Origin: Deltaproteobacteria bacterium
GTDB lineage: Bacteria; UBA10199; DSSB01
Reading direction: 5' to 3'
Assembly (NCBI GenBank): GCA_021414045.1
Contig: JAIOPF010000090.1
Location: forward strand, 1-12,469
DNA length: 12,469 nucleotides
The position numbers and the translations under genes are program-made. Below the pieces are notes generated by a model. The model did not search any database. It worked only from the letters and a program-made list of their open reading frames with translations, and was not told where the DNA came from. Below, in pieces: positions 1 to 5,797 of the stretch; the stretch's first letter is position 1; the number at the start of each line of letters is the position of its first letter.

Positions 1-1012
1 GAACGGCAAATCGACCACGACCTCCCTGCTCGGCGCCATCTACCAAGCCGCCGGAGAGAACGTTGGTATCGGCGGAAATCTCGGCACCCCATTCCTCGAC
101 CTCGTTGACGATCCCAAGAATTTTTCCAGCTACGTCGTGGAAGTCTCGAGCTACCAGCTCGAAACGACCGCGACCTTCCGCCCCAAGATCGCCGCCCTGC
201 TCAACGTGACCGAGGACCACCTCGACCGTTACGCCGATTTTCGCGAATACCTGGCCGCCAAGGCGCGCATCTTCGCCTTCCAGCGAGAGGACGATTTCTC
301 GGTCTACAACGACGACGACCTTTATTGCCTGGAAGCCGTTGAAAATATCCGAGGAAGAAAAACTCCCTTCAGTACCGCCAAAAGGGTTCGCGGCGCCTAT
401 TTCAAGGAAAACCGCATCGAATGGGCGCCGGAAGGGACTGTCCTTTCCCAATTCGGCCTCGAGAAATGCAAGCTCTTGGGCCTCCACAACCTCGAGAACA
501 TCGCCTGCGCGGTGGCCTGCGCCAAGGCCGACGCCATTCCCGACGCGGCGATCCAAAAAACCCTCGATACCTTCCAGGGCCTTCCCCACCGCATCGAATG
601 GGTGGCCGAGATCGACGGCGTCAATTACTACGACGATTCGAAGGGCACCAACGTGGGCGCCGTCGTGATGTCGCTGGCCAGCTTCGACCAAGACGTCGTG
701 CTGATTTTGGGGGGAAAGGACAAGGGAGGCGACTACGCTCCGCTGCGCCCCTTGCTCAGAAATAAAGCGAGGGCCGTGGTCGTCTTGGGCGAGGCCAAGG
801 AAAAGATCGTCGCCGCCCTGCGGGGTAGCGCCGAGATCGTCACGGTGACCTCCATGCGCGAGGCTGTCCAGGCCTGCCAAAGGCTTTCCGTTCCGGGCGG
901 AACCGTCCTGCTCAGCCCCGCCTGTTCTAGCTTCGACATGTTCCGGGATTATCACGACCGCGGCGAGCAGTTTAAAAAATACGTCCGGGAATTGAAGGGG
1001 GAGGAAAATTAA
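1..1012 (+). CDS. murD: UDP-N-acetylmuramoylalanine--D-glutamate ligase MurD (5' truncated)
   Basis: This cytoplasmic Mur ligase adds D-glutamate to UDP-MurNAc-L-Ala using ATP, an early step of peptidoglycan precursor synthesis. The reading frame is open from base 2, so the gene enters from outside the window. About 336 residues are visible; the family is usually about 450 long, so roughly the first 110 are missing. The visible part begins inside the ATP-binding P-loop (NGKSTTT). Then come VEVSSYQLE (bases 137-163), NVTEDHLDRY, HNLEN, and DDSKGTNVGA, which is the counterpart of the DSKATN motif that starts the C-terminal domain. LSPACSSFDMF follows near the end, with the RGEQF motif after it. 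A GTG at 137 is internal and is not the start. The gene ends 2 nt before ftsW, in the usual dcw order. All expected motifs in the visible part are intact. Confidence 0.96.
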   Translation, partial: NGKSTTTSLLGAIYQAAGENVGIGGNLGTPFLDLVDDPKNFSSYVVEVSSYQLETTATFRPKIAALLNVTEDHLDRYADFREYLAAKARIFAFQREDDFSVYNDDDLYCLEAVENIRGRKTPFSTAKRVRGAYFKENRIEWAPEGTVLSQFGLEKCKLLGLHNLENIACAVACAKADAIPDAAIQKTLDTFQGLPHRIEWVAEIDGVNYYDDSKGTNVGAVVMSLASFDQDVVLILGGKDKGGDYAPLRPLLRNKARAVVVLGEAKEKIVAALRGSAEIVTVTSMREAVQACQRLSVPGGTVLLSPACSSFDMFRDYHDRGEQFKKYVRELKGEEN

Positions 1013-1014
1013 CC

Positions 1015-2124
1015 ATGGATCGTCGTCCCATCGACTATCCTCTCTTAGTGGTCGCTCTCATGCTGATGGCCATCGGCATGCTGATGGTCTACTCCGCCTC
1101 GGCCATCTACGCCCAAGACCTCTACAAAGACTCTTATTACTTCCTCAAAAAGGAAATGGTCTTCATGGCGGCGGGCCTGCTGCTGATGTTCTCGGTCAAG
1201 AGCATCAATTACCATATCTATTATAAGCTGACTTATCCCCTGCTCTTGGTCACAGTCCTCCTGCTGATGGTCACCTTCATTCCCGGCATCGGGCACAAGG
1301 CCGGCGGAGCCCAGCGCTGGATCGGCATCGCCGGCATCACGGTGCAGCCCTCCGAATTGGCCAAGCTGGCCGTCATCATCTTCATGGCCTACACGATGGC
1401 GAAGAAAAAGGAGAAGATGAAGAACTTCAAGATCGGCTTCCTTCCGGCCATCGGAGTGATCGGCTTCATCGCCGGCTTGGTCCTGCTACAGAAGGACCTA
1501 GGCACGACCTTCGTCATTTGTCTGGTGGCTTTCTTGATGTTCTTCATCGGCGGCACGCGGCTCTCCTATCTCGCGGCCGGCATCGTCGCCGCGATTCCGG
1601 CCTTGTATTTCCTGATCTTCGCCGTCGACTACCGCCGCAAGCGCATCCTGGCCTTCCTCAATCCCTGGGAACACCAAATGGACGAAGGTTTCCAGATCAT
1701 TCAATCCTACGTCGCCTTCAATTCCGGGGGGCTGACCGGCACCGGTTTGGGACAGGGAAAGCAAAAGCTGTTTTACCTTCCCGCCGCGCACACCGATTTC
1801 ATCTTTTCCGTCATCGGCGAAGAGCTGGGCTTGATCGGCGTCTTCTGCATCCTCGGACTTTTCATCTTCTTTTTATTTCGCGGGACGAAGATCGCGATGA
1901 AGGCCCCCGACCTGTTCGGGTCTTATTTGGCGATAGGCATCACCGCCATGATCACCTCCCAGGCATTGATCAACTTCGCGGTGGTCATGGGACTCTTGCC
2001 CACCAAGGGCTTGCCGCTGCCCTTCATCAGCCACGGGGGAACCTCGCTCCTCGTCGTCAGCATCCTGGTCGGCATCTTGCTCAATATCTCCTCGCAGGGT
2101 TCTAAAGACTATGCCCATGAATGA
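1015..2124 (+). CDS. ftsW: FtsW, septal peptidoglycan glycosyltransferase (SEDS family)
   Basis: This inner-membrane SEDS protein polymerises lipid II into glycan strands at the division septum, working with a class B penicillin-binding protein. It has 369 residues, within the usual range, and about ten hydrophobic membrane segments. Recognisable motifs are MVYSAS (24-29), the QPSELAK loop (111-117), QKDLGTTF (159-166), AHTDFIFSVIGEELGLIG (258-275) and LPFISHGGTS (335-344). D261 in the HTDFIF motif matches the catalytic aspartate known from RodA/FtsW. The start is ATG at 1015 with GGAGG at 1000-1004, ten nt upstream. RodA is the main alternative, but the position between murD and murG and the GLPLPFISHGG motif favour FtsW. 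Its 3' end overlaps murG by 14 nt, suggesting translational coupling. Confidence 0.95.
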   Translation: MDRRPIDYPLLVVALMLMAIGMLMVYSASAIYAQDLYKDSYYFLKKEMVFMAAGLLLMFSVKSINYHIYYKLTYPLLLVTVLLLMVTFIPGIGHKAGGAQRWIGIAGITVQPSELAKLAVIIFMAYTMAKKKEKMKNFKIGFLPAIGVIGFIAGLVLLQKDLGTTFVICLVAFLMFFIGGTRLSYLAAGIVAAIPALYFLIFAVDYRRKRILAFLNPWEHQMDEGFQIIQSYVAFNSGGLTGTGLGQGKQKLFYLPAAHTDFIFSVIGEELGLIGVFCILGLFIFFLFRGTKIAMKAPDLFGSYLAIGITAMITSQALINFAVVMGLLPTKGLPLPFISHGGTSLLVVSILVGILLNISSQGSKDYAHE

Positions 2125-3208
2125 TGGCCCGCTCAAAATTCTCATCGCCGGCGGCGGCACTGGCGGGCATCTCTTCTCGGGGATCGCGGTAGCCGAGCAA
2201 TTCCGCGACATCCATCCCAAGACCGAAATTCTCTTCGTGGGAACCCCCTTCGGCCTTGAAAAGGAAATCGTCCCCAAGGCAGGATTCGCTCTCCGCTTCA
2301 TCGAAGCCACCCCGCTCAAGGGTTCAGGAACCATGGCGCGACTCCAGAGCCTCGCTCGCCTGCCCAAGGCCTATCTCCAGTCGAAAAAAATACTGAAGGA
2401 ATTCCGGCCGAACGTCGTGCTCGGCATCGGCGGATACGCCAGCGGGCCCATGACCCTGGCGGCACATTTCTCGAAAATTCCCACCGCGATCGTTGAGCAG
2501 AATTCCATTCCCGGTTTCACTAACCGGAAATTGGGACGCTTCGCCGACCGCATCTTCATCGCTTTCGCCAAGGCGCGGGAATATTTCGACCCGAAAAAAA
2601 CCGTCCTGACCGGCAACCCCACCCGCCGGTTTCCCAAGCCCGAGGGAACAGAAAAAACGCCGCGCTTCTGCGTCTTCGTGCTCGGCGGTTCCCAAGGGGC
2701 CCACGCCCTCAACGAGGCGATGGTTCAAGCGCTGCCGAAACTCCGCGAACGCGCCGAAAGGCTGCACATCCTGCACCAAACCGGGCCGCGTGATTTCGCC
2801 GCGGTCGAAGCCGCCTACCGCGAACAGGGTTTTTCGGCGGAAGTCTTCCCCTTCCTGCAAGACTTGGCGCCCTATTACGCGCAGGCCGACTTGATGCTTT
2901 GCCGAGCGGGGGCCGGCACCATCACGGAATTGCAAAACCTAGGCTTGCCCGCCATCCTGGTTCCCTATCCCTTCGCCGCCGACGATCACCAACGCTACAA
3001 CGCCCAAGAGATGGTCGCCGCGGGGGCGGCCGAGATGGTGCTCAATCAAAATCTGAACGGGGACAAGGTCGCCGAACTTTTGACCTACTATCTGGATCAC
3101 CCGCAAGCCCTCCTCGCGATGCGAGCGAAGGCCCAAGGACTCGCCAAACCGGCGGCGGCCCGCGAAGTCATGGAGACCTGCCGAACGCTAGCGGGATCTC
3201 GTCAGTAG
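2111..3208 (+). CDS. murG: UDP-GlcNAc:lipid I GlcNAc transferase MurG
   Basis: This peripheral membrane GT-B fold transferase (GT28) on the cytoplasmic face adds GlcNAc to lipid I to make lipid II, the substrate of FtsW. It has 365 residues, the normal family length. The N-terminal half shows GGGTGGHLF (14-22), GIGGYASGP (105-113) and EQNSIPGFTNR (129-139). The C-terminal UDP-GlcNAc-binding half shows LGGSQGAHALNE (191-202), CRAGAGTITEL (264-274) and PYPFAADDHQ (285-294). The glutamate of the TITEL segment (E273) is at the place of the ribose-binding Glu of E. coli MurG. ATG at 2111 is used here; an in-frame ATG at 2117 is equally possible and would also overlap the ftsW stop. The gene is the last + strand dcw gene in the window. 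It ends 16 nt before the convergent dehydrogenase gene, with no clear terminator hairpin between them. Confidence 0.96.
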   Translation: MPMNDGPLKILIAGGGTGGHLFSGIAVAEQFRDIHPKTEILFVGTPFGLEKEIVPKAGFALRFIEATPLKGSGTMARLQSLARLPKAYLQSKKILKEFRPNVVLGIGGYASGPMTLAAHFSKIPTAIVEQNSIPGFTNRKLGRFADRIFIAFAKAREYFDPKKTVLTGNPTRRFPKPEGTEKTPRFCVFVLGGSQGAHALNEAMVQALPKLRERAERLHILHQTGPRDFAAVEAAYREQGFSAEVFPFLQDLAPYYAQADLMLCRAGAGTITELQNLGLPAILVPYPFAADDHQRYNAQEMVAAGAAEMVLNQNLNGDKVAELLTYYLDHPQALLAMRAKAQGLAKPAAAREVMETCRTLAGSRQ

Positions 3209-3224
3209 GTTCGCCCTGACCTCG

Positions 3225-4595
3225 CTACGACGTGACCGACACCGTCTTGATGTTCACGAATTCCCGAATCCCAAAGCTCGAGAGCTCTCTTCCATAGCCG
3301 GAAGCCTTGATTCCGCCGAAAGGCAGGCGCGGGTCGGATTTGACCATGGCGTTGACGAAACAAGATCCCGCGTTCAGGGACTCACGGGCGATTTTTTCGC
3401 CGCGGGCCAGGTCTCGAGTGAACACCGCCGCGCCCAAACCAAAAGGCGTGTCGTTCGCCAGCTCGATGGCATGGGCCTCGTCCCGAGCGGAAATCAGGGG
3501 AGCCACGGGCCCGAAGACTTCCTCGTCGAAGACCGGCATGCCTTGGCGCACTCCGGTGAGCACGGTGGGCGGGTAATAAGCTCCCGGCCCGTCGGGAATC
3601 CTTCCGCCCAATCGGAGTTGGGCGCCCGACTCGACGCTGCCCTCGACTTGGCGCTGCAATTCGTCGCGCAGGTCCCGCCGCGCCATCGGGCCCAGCTTCG
3701 TCGCCTCCGACAAGGGGTCTCCCGGCGCGATTCGCCTCATCGCCTCGATGAAAAGCCCTTCGAACCGTTCCCGCACTTCTTCCACGACGATGAAACGCTT
3801 GGCGGAGATGCAGCTCTGCCCGCAATTATTCAGGCGGGATTGGACACCGATGTCCACAGCGCGCTCCAAATCCGCATCGGCCAGGACGATGAAGGGATCC
3901 GACCCGCCCAGCTCCATCACCGTCTTTTTGAGCAAAGCGCCGGCCTGGGCGGCGACCTCCTCGCCCGCACGGTTACTTCCGGTGAGCGTGACCGCACGGA
4001 CGGCGGGATTCCCGATTACCGCGGGGACCTCGCCGTGCGAAATCATCAGGGACTGAAACAGATCGGCGGGAAAACCCGATTCTCGGAATACCTCCTCGAT
4101 CGCCAGAGAACAGCCGCCGACGTTGGCAGCGTGCTTCAACAAGGCGGCGTTCCCAGCCATCAAGGCGGGCGCCGCGAAACGGAAGACCTGCCAAAAGGGA
4201 AAATTCCACGGCATGATCGCCAGGACCACGCCCAGCGGCTCGAATGCCGCGTAACTCTTCGCCGCCTCCGTGGAAGCCGGCTGGGGGCTGAGGAATTCCC
4301 CGCCATGGCGGGCGTAGTATTCGCAGACCAAGGCGCATTTCTCGACCTCCGCGCGACCCTGGACGATGGGTTTCCCCATCTCCACCGCCATGAGCTTGGC
4401 AAAGCGCTCCTTGTTTTGCAGCAGGTAGTCCTTGGCGGCGACGAGAAGTTTGGCTCTATCGGCCAAGACAAGGCGGCTCCAGGATTCGAATGCGCCCTGG
4501 GCTCTGAGGATCCTGGCCTCGGTTTCCTCCGGAGAAAATTCGGAATATTCGGCGATTTTCTCGCCGTTGGCGGGATTGATCGAGATGAGGTTCAT
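3225..4595 (-). CDS. sad: NAD(P)-dependent aldehyde dehydrogenase, succinate-semialdehyde type (Sad/YneI-like)
   Basis: This cytosolic enzyme of the aldehyde dehydrogenase superfamily most likely oxidises succinate semialdehyde to succinate. It has 456 residues from the ATG at 4595, chosen because GGGGG lies at 4602-4606, six nt upstream, and because INPANGE then falls at the normal N-terminus. An in-frame extension to 4628 adds 11 residues without such a site. Motifs seen are MPWNFPFWQV (128-137, with catalytic Asn131), LTGSNRAG (204-211), MELGGSDPF (227-235, with general base Glu228), NCGQSCISAKRF (257-268, with nucleophile Cys262) and EEVFGPVAP (358-366). RLPFGGIKASGYGREL (423-438) follows near the C-terminus. 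From memory the sequence follows E. coli YneI (Sad) closely along its length, including ELGGSDPF and LGPMARxDLRDEL. Substrate assignment remains inference, as related enzymes accept other aldehydes. It is a single gene, convergent with murG, and looks unrelated to the dcw operon. Confidence 0.88.
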   Translation of the reverse strand: MNLISINPANGEKIAEYSEFSPEETEARILRAQGAFESWSRLVLADRAKLLVAAKDYLLQNKERFAKLMAVEMGKPIVQGRAEVEKCALVCEYYARHGGEFLSPQPASTEAAKSYAAFEPLGVVLAIMPWNFPFWQVFRFAAPALMAGNAALLKHAANVGGCSLAIEEVFRESGFPADLFQSLMISHGEVPAVIGNPAVRAVTLTGSNRAGEEVAAQAGALLKKTVMELGGSDPFIVLADADLERAVDIGVQSRLNNCGQSCISAKRFIVVEEVRERFEGLFIEAMRRIAPGDPLSEATKLGPMARRDLRDELQRQVEGSVESGAQLRLGGRIPDGPGAYYPPTVLTGVRQGMPVFDEEVFGPVAPLISARDEAHAIELANDTPFGLGAAVFTRDLARGEKIARESLNAGSCFVNAMVKSDPRLPFGGIKASGYGRELSSFGIREFVNIKTVSVTS

Positions 4596-4662
4596 AAGAT
4601 TCCCCCTTTTCGGCGAAGTTCCTCGCATTGGCTAGGATGAAACCAAGATTCGACGGACCGGC

Positions 4663-4691
4663 TTGCGGGAGAGCTCGCGGGATATCCGCAA
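4663..4691. repeat. Inverted repeat TTGCGG-N17-CCGCAA in the divergent spacer
   Basis: Six-base arms TTGCGG (4663-4668) and CCGCAA (4686-4691) flank a 17-nt loop. The loop contains a second GCGGGA (4677-4682), a direct repeat of 4665-4670, and part of the palindrome GGATATCC (4680-4687). It lies between the divergent dehydrogenase gene (start 4595) and the secreted-protein gene (start 4790), so it could be an operator for either. Arms this short in GC-rich DNA can arise by chance. I see no convincing sigma-70 promoter nearby. Confidence 0.3.
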
Positions 4692-4789
4692 AATCATCGA
4701 ATTAACGCGCCCCGTCAACAACTCCCGTCTATCGGGCCTGCGATAAAGAGAGTAACATGGGGGCACCTCTCTTGTAATTTGGAGATCCC

Positions 4790-5797
4790 GTGTCGCAACA
4801 TCGATTCTTCCTGCAATTTAAACTTCTTGCTCGATCACTCATAACTTTGGTTTTGCTGGGTCTTTCCAGCACCGCTCTCGCCACCGTTCCCACGGCTCCC
4901 GGCGATCAATGCCAAGTCATCCTCCGTTACGAAGGAATTTGCGGAAACCAAAGATCCAATCGTTGCACGGGTTATGCCACCAGCGAAGAAAGCCAAAGAA
5001 TTTGGAACGATTACGTCTATCTCTGCGTCTATGTTCCCGGAGCTTCTTCCGATCGCTACAGCCATGAATGCATCGACTACCTGGGCATCGGCTCCACCTG
5101 CCATTCCACGGTCCCCGACCTGATCGAATACCACGTATACAACCCACCGCTCACGGTGATGCCGTTGCGGGATGAACCGAGATACACCGTGGCCCCTCGA
5201 ACCGTCAGGGCCTGCACGATGCTTTCCGACACCGGCGCGATCGTCCGTCGTTTTCACGAGGCCTGCGGCAACGTCAGCGCCGGAGCTTGCAGCAATCCCG
5301 CCGCGCCCGTCGCGGATTTTCAACGGGCCTGCGGCACCAAGAATCCCTGCGATTGCGTCGACTCTTACGGTTGCAGCGCGGATTATTGTCAGGCTCCCGT
5401 CCTCGGCTCCGCGCCGGGACCCGTCGCGCCCGGCACCGGGGTAGGCCCCACCAGTCCTACCGAGCCAGGACCAGGAACGCCCGGAGCGCCTCCACCGCCG
5501 CCGCCTGCGGATGGGACCACGCCGGAAGCTCCGGCACCAGGCATCGGTTCGCCCGGAACGCCGCCGGAACTTGCCGGAGATCCCAACTTCGTTCTCGGCT
5601 CCAACTCCGGCGTCAAAAGCAACCCTCCGGAAAATGCCGGCAAAACGGGTTCGGCGGAAACCGGCGGTTCGGGCTGCTCGCTGCAGACCCAGGCCTCGCA
5701 GGAAGGTACTTTCGGGTTCTGGTTGTTGTTTGGAGTCGTTATTCCGATCCTGGGGTTCAGGGGGCGTTTTTATTTGAATTCTTTGAGCCAGCGGTAG
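4790..5797 (+). CDS. Exported cysteine-rich protein with Pro/Gly linker and C-terminal sorting-like tail
   Basis: Function unknown. The start is GTG at 4790 with GGAG at 4781-4784, five nt upstream. The 335 residues begin with a signal peptide: basic residues up to about 15, hydrophobic core 16-27, and an Ala-Leu-Ala box ending at 31, the likely Sec signal peptidase site. Residues 32-202 hold 14 cysteines (41, 51, 59, 79, 94, 104, 142, 159, 167, 181, 187, 189, 195, 200), an even number that suits disulfides in an extracytoplasmic protein. A short internal similarity links RRFHEACGNVSAGAC (153-167) with ADFQRACGTKNPCDC (175-189). A Pro/Gly-rich linker follows (about 205-262), then a Ser/Gly/Asn-rich stretch. 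The tail is GSGCS (293-297), a hydrophobic helix (about 308-323), then FRGRF and a final Arg, which resembles a MYXO-CTERM type sorting signal. The gene's last 28 bases overlap the convergent regulator gene. Confidence 0.85.
   Translation: MSQHRFFLQFKLLARSLITLVLLGLSSTALATVPTAPGDQCQVILRYEGICGNQRSNRCTGYATSEESQRIWNDYVYLCVYVPGASSDRYSHECIDYLGIGSTCHSTVPDLIEYHVYNPPLTVMPLRDEPRYTVAPRTVRACTMLSDTGAIVRRFHEACGNVSAGACSNPAAPVADFQRACGTKNPCDCVDSYGCSADYCQAPVLGSAPGPVAPGTGVGPTSPTEPGPGTPGAPPPPPPADGTTPEAPAPGIGSPGTPPELAGDPNFVLGSNSGVKSNPPENAGKTGSAETGGSGCSLQTQASQEGTFGFWLLFGVVIPILGFRGRFYLNSLSQR

Noticed and set aside
3209..3224. A terminator between the convergent murG and dehydrogenase genes.
   Set aside because: The gap is only 16 nt and shows no stem followed by a T-run in either direction.
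3471..4640. A 389-codon open frame on the + strand opposite the dehydrogenase gene.
   Set aside because: It is antisense to a gene with all catalytic motifs intact. Its translation is rich in Arg/Gly/His with no motif, as expected of a GC-rich shadow frame.
4761..4776. A sigma-54-like sequence, GGGCACCTCTCTTGTA, upstream of the exported-protein gene.
   Set aside because: The GG/-12 spacing is right, but -12 reads GT, not GC. Transcription would start near 4787, after the ribosome site at 4781-4784 and only 3 nt before the start codon. No other start lies close downstream.
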